Positions 44,968 through 57,485 are shown, counted from the first letter of the stretch. The stretch is 64,000 nucleotides of DNA from Moniliella sp. 'wahieum' (GCA_003971905.1 RSEE01000031.1:310001-374000); one strand, 5' to 3'. Translations and numbers: made by a program. Notes: generated by a model not told the origin, from the sequence alone.

Positions 44968-47720
44968 TTACGTCTCCAGGGCGGATGCGCGGGCACCAAG
45001 AATATCAACCAGGCGCTTCAAGCCATACCACCAAGCGCCCTTCCGGTCCGCAGCTTCATATCGGCCTCCTTGGCCATCTCCTGCAGGCGTCATCTGGATT
45101 GACGAGCCATGGATCGTGATGACCGCGCCGAGGCCGGGTCGTGCTGCCCCTTTGTCTTGGCCTGTGCTCCTCGTAAATTTCGTCAACCACCTCTGTGTCG
45201 AGTCGTCCTCTCAATCTTGCGGGCTGCAGTAAGGGCCGAAACCGTCATCAGCTCATCTTCACCAGTTCCGGGCGAGCTTTGCCCTCGAGCCATTGACACG
45301 TCCGGAGCGCAAGCCGCGAAGCGCGGCACCGGTCAAGTGGCGAAGGCGTTCCGCCCTGCAGCGTGTGTCCAAGTGAGGCCGAGCGGGCATCAAAGTACGG
45401 GTGCCCCTCTTGCTTAAAGATGTTGGTAAGAACCTCGGTGGTGTACACCTTGCTCGAGTGGTCGTTGCGGATGATCAGGCGTCCCTCGAGTTGCCCGGCT
45501 GGTCAAGGCTGTACCGCTTCTTGAGCCATTGAACGTCCTTGAGCAAGTTTTCGAGGCTCATCCCCATCTCAGGAATGTAGGTGATGGAAGCACCAGTAGC
45601 CAGGCCGCCCATAACGGCCAAATAGCCATTGTAGCCACCCTGGGTCTCCACCACAAACACGCGGTTCCGACTGGCCCGGGCCGACTGCTTGATGGCATCG
45701 CACGCGTTCATGAGCGCATTGAGTGCAGTATCCGACCCAATCGAGAAGTCGTTCATTGGCACATTGTTGCTCAGCGTGGCAGGGATAGCAGCAAGAGGAA
45801 TGCGGAATGCAGGGTATTGGCCGCGCGCATCGTCCATGAGCTTGACAGCATGGAATGACTCAAACCCACCAATGAGAATCATACCATCCAGCGCGTGCAT
45901 CTGGATCTTACTTGCCACTGCCCCATAGTCAATTGACGGAAGGACACGGTTCGTCCCCAGCTCCGAGCCACCACGGATGCCCCATGTGTCGACGCGAAGC
46001 CAGTCACCTCCTGCACGTTGTCCTCCAACAGCCTGGGAAACCATTGGAGATCAAAAGAGGGGTATGGCCACGGGCAATCAAGTAGCGACGATGGTTCGGG
46101 TCGCTGAGTTCATTCCACCCGCGGGCACCAATGTGCAGGATGCCCACCCGAAGGCGGTGCTCCTCCGGTAGAAGCGTTTCCGGACTGATCTGCGAAATGA
46201 ACTTCCACGCATTGAAATCTTCACAAAATGTCGGTCCGCGGCCGTCCATGGCGTCAGAGAAGCGCTTCTCCTCAATGGCCTGGGCAACACCCTTGGTCTG
46301 CTCAATCGCATCCTTGAGTGGCACACGGATAATATTGTTCTCCTGAATGCCAATCACGTACGAAGGCGTGTCGGTGTAGACTCCAACAGCGCCTTGACGG
46401 CCTCCACAGCCTGTAGGGTGGCCAGAATACGGTCATTGGCATCGGGCGTGCCGCCGCGCTGGGTGTGGCCCAAAGTAGTAACGCGCGTGTCAAGCCCCAG
46501 CTTGTCCGATAGTACGTGGCCACATCGCTCGCCTTGATAGGGTAAGGTTCTTGTCGATCGCGCCTTCGGCAATATGACGATCGTCTTGCGCTTGCCGCCT
46601 CGCGATGCTTATGGAGAACGCGACACATCTCGGCCGCCCAACCCCCATCGCCCTCCTCACCACCTGCGGCATCCGCAACGTTGCAAAGCGGGGCTGCTCG
46701 GGGATGAAGATGTAGTCGGCGCCAGTGGCAATGGCGCACTGCAGCGCGATCCAACCGCAGTGCCGTCCCATGACCTCAACCACAAAAGCGCGAGAATGGG
46801 AGGCAGCGGTAGAGGAAATGGAGTCGACCGCCTCGCATGCTCGGGTCAGAGCAGTGGAGCAGCCAATGGTCATGTCGGTCGTAGCCAGATCATTATCAAT
46901 CGAGCCGACCAGACCAACAATCCGAAGGTGCTTGAATTTGTCGTACTGCTCTTGGCTGATCCTTCCCTCACTCAAAAGGGCACTAACGTGGTCCGGCCAC
47001 TCCTGGCGCAGCACATCGGCCCCTGTCAAACTGCCATCGCCACCGCAGACGGCAAGACAATCGATCCCATGGGAAATGAGGTTGAACGCGGCTTCGCGCC
47101 GGCCCTCGGGCTGACGGAATCAGCGCAACGAGCTGTCCAATCAAGGTACCGCCCTACTGTTGTGTCAGTACATGCCCAAGTGATACGACAGAGCAGACGC
47201 AAAAAGGGAAAGAACGTACCTGCTCCATCCAACCGCGCACGTCGTCCCATCCGACGCGGATAATGTACCGCCCCTTGAGGCCTGTGTCAGCAGCTCCCCC
47301 AACACCCTCACGAAGCAGCTCGCCGTCACCGTAAGTGGCGACAAAGCGTTGACGGCGCGTGTAGGGCTTCTCCCAAGGGTAGCGGTAGGTCGAGTCGCCC
47401 GCCAGGTTCATCGCTGGCACGGGTCCAACGATGCTTGCCCTTCAGGCGGGGGCTGCCAACGGCAGAGACGGGAGCCGGTGTAGAAGCCACAGCGGCGAAG
47501 CGAGCTCGGCTTTGGCGTTGCCCTGAACCAGACCTGAGAGGCCTTCGCGGATGACATAGGCCTCGCAGCCCTTGTAGAGAGCAAACTTGACCACGGCGCG
47601 CACGGCGGCGTTCATGCCGGCTGCATCGCCGCCAGACGTCATGACCGCAACGCGGGTCTTTGGCCGACCCTCAGCCGCGCCGGTGACGGCGAGACTGGAG
47701 AGACTTGACTTGGTTGGCAT
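44968..47720 (-). CDS. PFK1: ATP-dependent 6-phosphofructokinase
   Basis: Commits fructose 6-phosphate to glycolysis. The start at 47720 ([14 protein letters not shown]) is followed by [39 protein letters not shown] leads to a 66 bp intron (47219-47154) and then [53 protein letters not shown] and [16 protein letters not shown] are in the N-terminal half. [20 protein letters not shown] and [20 protein letters not shown] are in the regulatory C-terminal half. It ends [18 protein letters not shown]. The duplicated-half layout is that of fungal PFK. At least seven one-base frameshifts are scattered through it, for example near 47490, 46640, 46520, 46370, 46050 and 45480. The single-subunit identity (alpha or beta) is not resolved. 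Confidence 0.92.
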
Positions 47721-49721
47721 AGATAGGTAGAGAGAGGGGTGGAATGGTGATGGTGATGGACAAAGGAGGCCAACAGGTGCCGACGCTGCGCGGAGGCGCC
47801 CTGATTTATCAACGCCGCCATGGCCCCAACTAGCCGGTGCTTGGCCAGGGCGTGCACGGACAAAAAAAGAAGTGGTGCATAACACACACTGGCGCTGTGC
47901 GGTATGGTGTCAATTAAACCCGCTGCCAAAGCACACTGCCCCTGCGCCTCTCGCTGCCTTCTCATGGCAACGCACCAGAACCCACACTAGGCCTGGATCG
48001 AAGTAACGAGAGGCTACTTGCTGATCCTGTAGCGCTGTCAGCGCTGTCAGCCTACCAGCTCAGCCATGCTGCCTCCTCGTCTACCACCCACGTAGCTGTC
48101 TTGAGGATGACTAGTGAGGCCTGAGAAGGCCTGAGGCATTGCCTGAGGCCTTTGGGAAGGTGAGTATACTTCAGTAGCCTGAGGAATCTCTGAGCCCAGT
48201 GGCCTGGACGACTTGGGCGTTTGAACGTTGAAGAACGTTGAACGTTTACCGATTGCGTTGGAACGTAAGCTACTAACCAATCTTGCGCGTTGCATGCCGA
48301 AGTACGTACTGGGCCCACCTGGGCAAGTTCGCTCTCGATGCCTCCATGCCCGGGACTGACTGGCTAGCCTAAGTAGTAACGAACTGAGGCAGGGGGCATG
48401 TGTGTGCGTCTCACTCCGGAGGCAGCATGTATTTATTTACTTCTCTTCCAAAACACGACAGTCCCCCACCGTTTCAAACGTGTCCGTCTGGGGCAACATT
48501 ATACAACACCAGCTCTCAGGGCGGAAGCCCAGCCTGGGCACTCATCTGCATGCAGAATCTCATATCTCTCAGACTCAGACTGAGACTGAGCCAGGCAGGT
48601 CCAGACCGAAAGCTGAGGCTGAGGCCAGTCAGGCGTCAGGCGTCAGGCGTCAGCTCTACTAAGATCTAATGCTGAGGCGCTACGGCCCAGCCAGCACTGG
48701 CCCAGCGCCCACTGGCTATAAAACGTTCCACGTTGAACGTTGAACATTGGCGTTGTGGTAATTCATAATTGCCAACCAGGATGTATATTGATGCAGACGA
48801 CGACAGTTATTGATCTGTTCGTGAGTACGATGATTCTCGAATGGGCGGTGTATATGAGCTGCTGTTAAACTGCTAGCCCCAACGCTCCCACAATCCTCGA
48901 CCCCAGGCGTGCCAGTGTTGTATACCTCTGTGTGCAGACAGGTATGAATTCCGGGCGGACGTAGTCCCGAACCGTACATCCTCCCCCCACGAAAGAAGAG
49001 GGAGCAAGAGTGGAATCTGGGTGATGCAGCGAAAGAAGAGAAGAAATGACAGGAAAACGCGGGAAAGAGAGGGAACAAAAAGTTCAGAGAGAAAAGAAAC
49101 AGGAAGGGGAAGGAACGCCTGCATAAACAAAGAACTGTGGCAAGCACGACACTGCTGTGCCACATTACTTCTGCTTGGTCGACGACACTGGGTTACCCTT
49201 GTCCTGCCTCTACCATGGCTTGCACAAGGCCGTACCATCAACGGCCACAGGGGTCACACGGGTCACACTTTTGAGTATCCACAGGTGTTGGGCACCAAAC
49301 CCTCAAAATCCGACTCGATTCAGCGGTCAAACGGCTCAGAGTAGAATATCAGATGCCGGGCTTTGAAAAGACGGGCGAGAGAAAGGGTACAAGTGGCAGA
49401 GCACATGTGGCACCAGCACGGCATTTTCCCGCCACCCTCTCTCAGGTCAGAAAACCCTAGTGCTGGGTGGCAATTGGGACTCGACTCAAGATGCAGACCA
49501 TGACGGCTGAGATGGAATGGTAACACCAAAGCCTGATGGGGAAGTAGAAAATAAATCAGATGATTGTAACCAAAACATGCTAGCACTACGATGGGGAAGC
49601 TGGTAATGTTTGCAGCGGATTGTTTTGGATCACAAAAAAATTGAGTGAAGGACGACGTAAGATACAAATGTGCAAGTTGAGAGGGTTCATCGTTGATGAT
49701 CAAGTGGGAAAGAAACCCCAA
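47721..49721. other. Intergenic region with AGGCCT-rich and heptad repeats
   Basis: AGGCCTG-type repeats lie at 48115-48155, AACGTTG heptads at 48220-48250 and 48721-48750, and three copies of GCGTCAG at about 48630-48651. The stretch 49300-49720 is probably the 3' flank of the J-protein gene. No supported gene. Confidence 0.5.
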
Positions 49722-50864
49722 TTAGCCCAGGGCAGCACGCACGCTGAGCGTTGCGCATCGGTAAGACGGTCGGGGAACTTGAGTTCCCAGTGAACCACAA
49801 GGTCGCCCTTGCGTGTGCCCTTGGTTTTGGAGATAGGCATGCCTTCGTTCGCGATGCGGCTGGTGCGGTGGCCTTGGATTGTCGTCTGGCCCAACCGAGG
49901 CTGAGGGAGAGGAACCGAAATAGTGCGACCATCGAGTGTGGTAATCTTCGTCGACCCCGACTTGGGCGGGTCAAGAGCATCAACCAGGGGCAAGGGCAGT
50001 TTGACGATCAAGTCGTCCGATTCGCGAGTGAATGTGGCGTTGGGCTTCTCGGCAATGACAAAGACCAGGTCTTGGGACTTGCCGGGAGCCACCTCATTAC
50101 CAGCACCCGCAAAGCGGACCTTGGTCCCCTTCTTCCATCCGGGCTTAACGTCGATAGACAAGATCTTCTCCTCAGAGCCGCCACTTAGGAGACGTTTGCT
50201 CACCTTGAGCTTCTTGGTTGTGCCCTTGTACAGGTCCTCGAGCGAGACAGGCAGTTGTTAACCGACTCGGAAGGCTCTTCCGGCTCGGGCTCCATGCCCC
50301 CCATCCCGCCGAACAAGTCGTGCATCCCTGCACCGCCACCACCCCTTCTGCGGCCACCTCCCCCCCCCATGCCGCCCATTCCACCGCCCATGCCACCGCC
50401 CATGCCACCCATGCCACCACCGAAGAGATGCGCAAAGATGTCGTTCGGGTCAGACGGGGTGAACCCACCAGGACCCCCTGAAGTGAATGTGAACGTCGAA
50501 CCTCCAGGGCCACCGGCGCCAGCGAAGGGGTTGCCGCCAGCCGAAAAGCCCTCTGCGCCACCCGGGGGTGGTGGGCCGGCCTTGAGACCTTCCTCGCCAT
50601 ATTGGTCAAAGATGGCGCGCTTGTCCTTGTCGGAAAGGACCTCAAAAGCCTCGCTCAAGTCTTGGAATTTGGCCTTGGCCTTGGGGTCGTCCTTGTTGCT
50701 AAGACAATACTAGTCAGTAGCTAGAGCGGATAGGCCAGTGGCGAAGAGGAGGAAACGTACCGATCAGGGTGGAGCTTCAGAGCCTGTTTCTTGTACTGCT
50801 TGCGGATCTCGGCGTCGTCTGCATCCTTGGATACACCGAGGATCTTGTAGTAGTCCTTGCCCAT
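49722..50864 (-). CDS. SIS1: Class B J-domain co-chaperone (SIS1/DNAJB type)
   Basis: Hsp70 co-chaperone. ATG at 50864 ([20 protein letters not shown]) starts the J domain. The HPD motif is in LKLHPDR, split by a 62 bp intron at 50760-50699 (TACTGAC branch). A Gly/Phe-rich region and a Gly-Gly-Met repeat region (about 50340-50480) follow. Two C-terminal beta domains ([53 protein letters not shown]) have no zinc finger between them, so this is class B. A frameshift at about 50257 and another at about 49731 are both repairable with one G. The second restores the usual ending RAALG at 49722. Unrepaired, the frame runs to 49700. Confidence 0.93.
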
Positions 50865-53530
50865 GATGTGTGCAGGCCAGCGTAGAGTTAGAGAAGGTGG
50901 TGGGAAAGGAGCAGAAGCAGGAGCTGAGGTTAAAACAGGCCACAGCCACCGACGACGGATTGAACTGATTACGTTGATTGCGCGTGAAGCGGGATGCATC
51001 AAGGCCCGCATCACGCAACACTGCCCCTGCGCTGGCGAACTGACGTCATGTGGGCGTTCGAGTGCCTTCTAGTGCCTTCGGTGGTCTTCGACGGGAGCCA
51101 TTTTGACAGGCGACTGGTGACACATGTGACATGTGACACGAGACAGACTTGTATTACCTCAGTCGGGACAGCTGCTCATTTCATTCCAATACATTCATTC
51201 CAATACAATTGCTCCACCTGCCAAAAGACCACCATTCCCAGCGGGCCCGACCATTCTCCTCCATATTTCTTTCGCGCCGCCCCTCGATTTGTGGTGAGCC
51301 AACCATGAGGATCAATTCCCAGACGTCCATGAAAGATGAATCGTCCTTTAATAATTGAATAGGTCAGGTCCAGAGGACCCCGATAGACATGTCGACGGTT
51401 ACAAATCTTGAGACCTAATGGTCCATGTAAACCACAACCAAAATTAGATGTGCTATCGATGCCACCAAGCCCGCTATATCTTTTTCCTCCGTGTTTTTCG
51501 ACTACTGTGACTGTGTGGGAGCTATTTGCGGAGTATAGAGTGGTTTGCTGCAAACATGTTCTTTTTCGTTGGTTGCCACTCCTCCACGATTAGGTGGATA
51601 TCGGCACTATTGGTTCCAACGCGGAGGGCATCTCTATAACGCCCCAGACGGGTACTAGACGAGCACATGGCCAACCTACTAGATATTAATGTAATACATC
51701 TTATTGTGACATCTTAATTAGAGGTGGGGTGGGCGTATGGGGCAGAGTGAAGACCAGGTTTGATGGAAGCACAAGTAAGGTAACTCGGTCATGACTGCGT
51801 GCCAGTACACATGAACAAACACATCTTATTGAAGTACAGAATGGGTTTACTCTCTCAGTGTATTAGGCTACACTTGATTGAGGCACCAATATCAGTATCA
51901 AGGCATAATCCTCTTCAGGGGAGACCACCGGGCCTGCGGCCCGGTCAGCTGGGCAGCTTGGCGCTGCGTCGCCACCGCAGCCACCGTTCCCCTGGTCTGC
52001 CGTTCCATGCTGGAACCCAAAATAATATCCCGATACTTGCTGGTGGCTGGCGTGGCTGGCTGCGCTGCCGGTGGCTTACATGGGGATAATGTCAAACGAG
52101 AAAGTGCTATCGGATGATATTCTTAGTGCCTTTGCACCCTTCATAGCCCTCGCTTCCTCTGCCCCCTTCTGTCAACATCTTTGCCAGCGCGATGGGGCTT
52201 ACACAGGAGGGGGTTACCAAAAAAGGGTCAGGCATGGGCGTTTCCCATTTTTTTCCCCTTAGTTCCTTAAGCGGGGTTGGCGCTACCAAACAACACACAC
52301 AAGATGAACGGGTCGGTTACGCGTAGCGTTTCCCTGTCCCAGCCTTAAGCTCTGTCAATGATATTGATGCAATATAGAGATGATAGACTCTAACCCCTAA
52401 TAACCGTCAACAGCCGAGCTGAAGCTGCGAAGCTCAGCCTGAATGTTGAGGCTCTGAGAGTTTAGAGGGTAGTATATCAATCACCGTGGTCATATGTACA
52501 AAGCCACAGGGTCTATCATCTCGGTGTACTGATCAACTCGAAAACACCACACGGTTCACGATTCACGTCACATCCCTCATCAGAGGAGGTTGTAATGCTC
52601 TTCAGCGCGCTGACTCTCAGCATAGATCTGGAGATGCTGTGGACGATAAACACTCGAGACGTAGAGAGAGCAGGAGTCAAGCCGAGTTTGTGAAGGAGCT
52701 TTCGTAAGGGGAATGGGAAGATGAAAGGCTATACTACGGTGGTGGGCGCGTGCACCAATATTCTATGGCTCACAATATGAGGCCCAGAGGGGCCAGGCAC
52801 ACACAGTTCTAGTTCTATTAGTATCATACTCACTATTATACTCACTCATCATCCTGGGTTAGAGGAGAGGATGGACAATAGAAGTTGTTAGGCCTTGGTC
52901 TACCGTTCGCTAGACAGCGTGAGGGCTAACGTTCGCAGCGCTGCGTGCTTCTTGGCTTGAGTACTACGGCCGAGTACTCAGGCTGAGAGATGCGGTATAG
53001 CAGGAGACCAGTTGTGTGAGCGCACACGAGTTTTCGAGCACGAATCGCATACCGGAGAGTCTACGAAACCCACGCGGATCAAACAGTAGTTTCCTGATCG
53101 TGTTGCGTCACTATGGGGGAAGTAAGTAGCGGCGAATGGGGGCAATGGGGGCCCTATGGTGGTGGTGGGAGTATTCGCTTGGGTTCAAGAGGTAGAGCAA
53201 GTGGGATGATCTGAAGGGTGATGAAACGGGCGGTACCGCTGATGCACTGATGCGAGTCCGTGCGCCGGCCACGGGGGCTGTTTCCGCACTCCAAACCCCC
53301 AGCGAACATTTGGAAACGGCGGGTGACCGGTGGTCACTACCGGTGATCGTGACCTCAGGCAACAGAGTGGACGGCACTGCCCTGTGCGCCTGTGGCTCTT
53401 GAACGGGGCGCCTCTCCCGCTCAATGTGCGGCGACGGGCCTACGCCCGCTATATAACACCGTGCCTCGACGCCTCGACGCCCCCACACCCGCTGCTCCAC
53501 CCTCATCTCTCCCATACTCCTCTCCCCATC
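50865..53530. other. Long intergenic region before PGK1
   Basis: 2.7 kb. It contains an ACATGTG heptad array (51118-51138), a lone LINE tail (52274-52366) and a 125-residue minus-strand frame at 51176-51553 with four GPLGL-like repeats that I cannot identify. Before PGK1 it carries GGTGACCGGTGGTCACTACC-type inverted motifs (53318-53340) and a C/T-rich leader from about 53460. Confidence 0.5.
52274..52366 (+). mobile_element. Solo LINE-family 3' tail
   Basis: Matches only the noncoding tail that follows the LINE coding part at 24104-24176 and 56480-56551 (CAAGATGAACGG...TAGCGTT...CCCTGTCCCAGCCTTAAGC...TGTCAATGATAT). It is consistent with a very short 5'-truncated insertion. Confidence 0.65.
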
Positions 53531-54835
53531 ATGTCTCTCTCTACCAAGACTTCCATCACCGACGTCGATCTCGCTGGCAAGCGTGTCCTCATTCGCGTTG
53601 ACTTCAACGTGCCCCTCGACGGCGACAAGATCACCAACCCGCAACGCATTGTTGCCGCTCTGCCCACCATTAAGTATGCCCTGGAGCACAAGCCCAAGGC
53701 TGTCATCCTGATGAGCCACCTCGGCCGCCCCAACGGGCAGCCCAACCCCAAGTATTCGCTCAAGCCCGTTGCGGTGGAACTCGAGAAGCTGCTGGGCAAA
53801 CCCGTTACCTTCCTCTCGGACTCAGTCGGGCCCGAGGTGGAGAAGGCCGTCAATGCTGGCAAGGACGGCCAGGTGTTCTTGCTGGAGAACTTGCGCTTCC
53901 ACATCGAGGAAGAGGGCAAGGGTGTGAATGCAGCGGGCGAGAAGGCCAAGGCAGACCCGGCCAAGGTGGCTGAGTTCCGCAAGGGCCTCACTGCTCTGGG
54001 CGACGTTTACATTAACGATGCCTTTGGCACAGCCCACCGCGCCCATTCCTCTATGGTCGGTGTCGAGCTGCCGGTGCGCGCTTCTGGCTTCCTGATGAAG
54101 AAGGAGCTGGACTACTTCGCCAAGGCGCTCGAGCACCCAGAGCGGCCCTTCCTCGCCATCCTTGGTGGTGCCAAGGTCAGCGACAAGATTCAGCTGATCA
54201 ACAATATGCTGGACAAGGTCGACAAGCTTATCATTGGTGGTGGCATGGCCTTCACCTTCAAGAAGGTGGTCGAAGGCATGGCCATTGGCGATTCGCTCTT
54301 TGACGAGGAGGGCGGTAAGCAGGCCAAGGCGCTCCTCGAGAAGGCCAAGGCCAACAATGTCGAAGTTGTCCTCCCTGTCGACTTCATCACTGCCGATAAG
54401 TTTGCGAAGGACGCCGCCACCGGTACGGCCACTGACAAGGCTGGTATTCCTGATGGCTGGATGGGTCTCGACGCCGGGCCCGAGTCGCGGAAACTATTCG
54501 CCAAGACCATCTCGGAGGCCAAGACTATCCTTTGGAACGGGCCACCGGGTGTGTTTGAGTTTGATGCGTTTGCCAATGGCTCCAAAGCTATGCTCGAAGC
54601 TACCGTTGCCGCTGTCAAGGCCGGTGCAACGGTGATTGTCGGTGGTGGTGACACGGCCACCGTCGCGGTCAAGTTTGGCGGTGCCGATGAGCTGTCGCAT
54701 GTGTCCACGGGAGGCGGTGCGTCGCTGGAGCTGCTGGAGGGCAAGACGTTGCCGGGTGTGGCGGCGTTGTCCCAAGTAAACCGCCCCGCCATCGGATCTG
54801 TACCACCACACTCATACCACGAATGCCAATCATGA
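53531..54835 (+). CDS. PGK1: 3-phosphoglycerate kinase
   Basis: Glycolytic ATP-forming enzyme. It is intronless and unbroken from ATG 53531 (CATC-ATG context, pyrimidine-rich leader, as in a strongly expressed fungal gene). [80 protein letters not shown] and [12 protein letters not shown] are the family signatures. The open frame is 434 residues, about 18 longer than usual. It runs past the expected end AALS into [20 protein letters not shown]. Removing one C from the CCC at 54771 gives AALSK and a stop at 54777, so the extension is more likely an inserted base than a real tail. Confidence 0.97.
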   Translation: MSLSTKTSITDVDLAGKRVLIRVDFNVPLDGDKITNPQRIVAALPTIKYALEHKPKAVILMSHLGRPNGQPNPKYSLKPVAVELEKLLGKPVTFLSDSVGPEVEKAVNAGKDGQVFLLENLRFHIEEEGKGVNAAGEKAKADPAKVAEFRKGLTALGDVYINDAFGTAHRAHSSMVGVELPVRASGFLMKKELDYFAKALEHPERPFLAILGGAKVSDKIQLINNMLDKVDKLIIGGGMAFTFKKVVEGMAIGDSLFDEEGGKQAKALLEKAKANNVEVVLPVDFITADKFAKDAATGTATDKAGIPDGWMGLDAGPESRKLFAKTISEAKTILWNGPPGVFEFDAFANGSKAMLEATVAAVKAGATVIVGGGDTATVAVKFGGADELSHVSTGGGASLELLEGKTLPGVAALSQVNRPAIGSVPPHSYHECQS

Positions 54836-55540
54836 CGAAATCAGACGAAATTGCTTGCTCTCTATCTTGTGCAATAGGCGTGTTGGAAGGAGGTGGCAGA
54901 ATAGAGTGGAACAACAGAAAGTATCACTGCAACTTCAGGTACGGACTGCTAATACGAATGGTTAGATCGCTCTCGCTAGATCTCGGTGACCGAGATCAAG
55001 CACGGAGACATCAACAAAAACGCAGATGAGACAGTCGCCCTCTGTAGCAATCGAGGCTAAAGGAGGGAGACCAAGGTCATGTCAAAGGCAAGGGGAAAGG
55101 CAAGATCTGTCACGGGGCGATGCGCAGCACAGCCACCGGAAATATTTCTGTTGGCGCCGCCGCTGCTTTATCGTTCGCTCTTGGCTTCTAATCGGCTCGA
55201 TCGCCGATGCTCCGCGCGTGCGGATCGGCGGGAGCTATCAGCCGCGTGGTCTCCAACAGACCACAGTTAGGCCGCTTGCCTATAGTAGGAAGGCAGAGTA
55301 GAGGACGTCTCTTGGGTACGAAGCTCGCGCTTCGGGCCTACGACTGGTCCTCTTGCCTGACGAGCCAGAGGGCTGGGTCCCCTGCCCCCGTCGGGCGAGG
55401 TTGTCACCGCCCGGGAGGCCACACCGTTATAAGATCGTCCGTGGGAGGAAACAGAAAAAGTCATCGGGCAGAGAGCAGAAGCAAAAGGAAAGGGAAGAGC
55501 GAGAGACAGAATGCAGAATTTGGAAATTGGAGCGAGCTTA
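54836..55540. other. Intergenic, no gene seen
   Basis: 3' flank of PGK1. No conserved frame; the small plus-strand frames are unrecognised. Confidence 0.4.
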
Positions 55541-55770
55541 GTGATGAGACCTGGAGTCCGGATGGTCCTCGAGGGTAATGCAATCGCACTGGTGGTGGTG
55601 CTAGTCTAAGCGAACCAGCAACGCCTACAGAGGAACATCAAGCAGCGAGTACCAGAGGCTAAGCTGCGGAACAAGGAAAAACAGGAGAAAGAAAACAGAA
55701 CTCCCAATGCCTGAGGAGGAACTGAAGGGACATTGGCTAAAGCACGAACCACCCGATGGCTCAATAGACC
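55541..55770 (+). repeat. Dispersed repeat family A, copy 4
   Basis: The closest match to the copy at 1-241, in the opposite orientation. It ends near CACCCGATGGCTCAA. It lies 145 bp upstream of a LINE remnant, and the two repeats could belong to one composite element, although other copies of each stand alone. Confidence 0.8.
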
Positions 55771-55915
55771 ACACATCATTATCCGTTGAAGCTTGCTCCT
55801 TGACCACTGGGGTGCCGGTTTTGGTTGGGCAATGCACGAACAAATCGATTTCTTACAAAAAGCCGCACCCAAGCCAAGTTTGGTGCGTTGCATGAGGCAG
55901 TGCGGGAGCCCATTC

Positions 55916-56551
55916 TCCAGCTCCTCCGCTCCATCCCCGACACCCACGTCCACAACGAACCTATGGTGGAGGAAGAGGATGGGACGAGGCGCGGACGGAA
56001 GGCACAGCGCACCGATTACCGTGTGATGGGGCCCGGGGCACTGGGAGGAACCGGAATGGAGGTAGACCACACGCTGCGCGACACGGGATCGCAGGAGGCG
56101 CAGAGCGCGTACCGGCGGGTGGTGCATGAGAGCACTGCGTCGCCTTTGGAACGCCGGGAGAAGGAACTGCTTCGGCTGCTTGAACAAGCAGAATGCGACA
56201 AGAACGCCAAGTACCAGGGACGCACTCAAGAGCCGTTTTTCCCCCTGGTTCTGACGACGCGAGGATACTACGGCACCAAGACGGCGGGCAAGTTTTTGCG
56301 CATTGGAAGGAGTTGGCTACTAAGTCTCAGTGGAAATGGTTCCTCGCTCGGATGTCAACCACGTTCATCCGTGTCCACACGCGCTTCCTAGGGTACGGGA
56401 CCGGATGGCGAGAGCCGGAGGGTCCTGATATCCTGGCGATCCCCCTGGTTCCTTGACCTTAGTGGCGCCTCCAAGTAACCCCCGCAAGATGAACGGTTCG
56501 GTTTAGACGTAGCGTTCCCTCTGTCCCAGCCTTAAGCTCTGTCAATGATAT
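55916..56551 (+). mobile_element. 5'-truncated LINE-like retrotransposon remnant
   Basis: Similarity to the 22985 copy begins near 55916 (CTCCAGCTCCTCCGCTCCAT) and continues through EVDHTLRDTGSQEAQSAYRR, ERREKELLRLLEQAECDKNA, RTQEPFFPLVLTTRGYYGTK and ARMSTTFIRVHTRFLGYGTG. It ends in the shared tail at 56551. One frameshift at about 56293 breaks the C-terminal domain. It is less diverged from the 23 kb copy than from the 15 kb copy, judged by eye. Confidence 0.6.
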
Positions 56552-56597
56552 GAATTCAAAAGAGTCGATGTGGAGATAAGCGAAAGAGGCGTGTATT

Positions 56598-56732
56598 TAA
56601 ACGTTATAAACGTTAAACGTTAAACAGAGGCCTCTGACGACCTGAGACAGTTGTTGAGGCCTGACCAAGTGTTAAATTTTAAGTGACTCTGTGCGTCACA
56701 TACATCCGAACCTCTGTCACATGTCACATGCA
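56598..56732. repeat. AACGTTA and ACATGTC heptad arrays
   Basis: 56598-56625 has phased AACGTTA units with one 2 bp slip. 56716-56732 has two ACATGTC-type units. Confidence 0.75.
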
Positions 56733-57238
56733 TTCACGGAGGATCGCAATCCCATGCATCTTTGCCGAACGATCGACACCGAAAGCTGCATGGGGGAATG
56801 GCTGTGACAGACACACGGTTTGAGAATGAGATCCTCTTGAGAATGAGTTCCTATATAAATGCTGGAGCTGGGACTATATATAGTCGTTTTCGTTGCAAAA
56901 GATAATGAATGATCTATACTATCATCTCTCGCTCTGTGACAGCTTCATGCACCTGGGGCATGCCCCCCCTGTTTCATCTCAACTCTTGCCATCAACGTCT
57001 TTGCTCGTCCCTCTCCTTCTTGTCAAGCAATGATATATAGTAGTTACGGGGAATCCCGGCCTGGGAACCGGCCCATACTAGTTTTTTTTTTTGCGGATGT
57101 TTTCCTTGGAGGCGGATAGACCACACTCACGGCTGTTGATCGGGCCCAAACATCACTGGTGGCCGATCCGCACAGAGAGCTAGAGGCGAAGTGAGGCCTC
57201 TCTTAATTGGTGGGGTGTCGGCTCGCGTGTGGCAAGGT

Positions 57239-57327
57239 TGTGTTGAGCCATCGGGTGGCTCGTGCTTTGGCCAATGTCCCTTCAGTTCCTCCTCATGCCT
57301 GAGAGTTCTGTTTTTTCTCCTGTTAAT
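57239..57327 (-). repeat. Dispersed repeat family A, truncated copy 5
   Basis: Matches only the outer third of the family (GTTGAGCCATCGGGTGG through TCCTCATGCCTGAGAGTTCT), as at 6-90 of copy 1. Confidence 0.75.
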
Positions 57328-57485
57328 CAACATCTCAGTGGCTCTCGAAATGAGAGCTGATGACTGTTATCAGGTCGGAAAAGGTTCCCTGTTGACTGTA
57401 CCGCGATTCCACCATGCAGAGAGACGGGGAGGTTCCTTTCATCGTGGAACTTCAGTACGTGCACACGTTCAACGCGGGCGTGAAT

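Noticed and set aside
3937-47720. Reading the broken housekeeping genes as a pseudogene cluster
   Set aside because: Breaks are single bases in homopolymers, motifs on both sides are perfect, splice sites are intact, and many unrelated essential genes are affected equally.
49320-49700. Downstream minus-strand frame after SIS1
   Set aside because: Most likely the 3' untranslated region of the J-protein gene; A/T-rich with no conserved motif.
53111-53719. 202-codon minus-strand frame over the PGK1 promoter
   Set aside because: It overlaps the clean PGK1 start and lacks any domain-like content.
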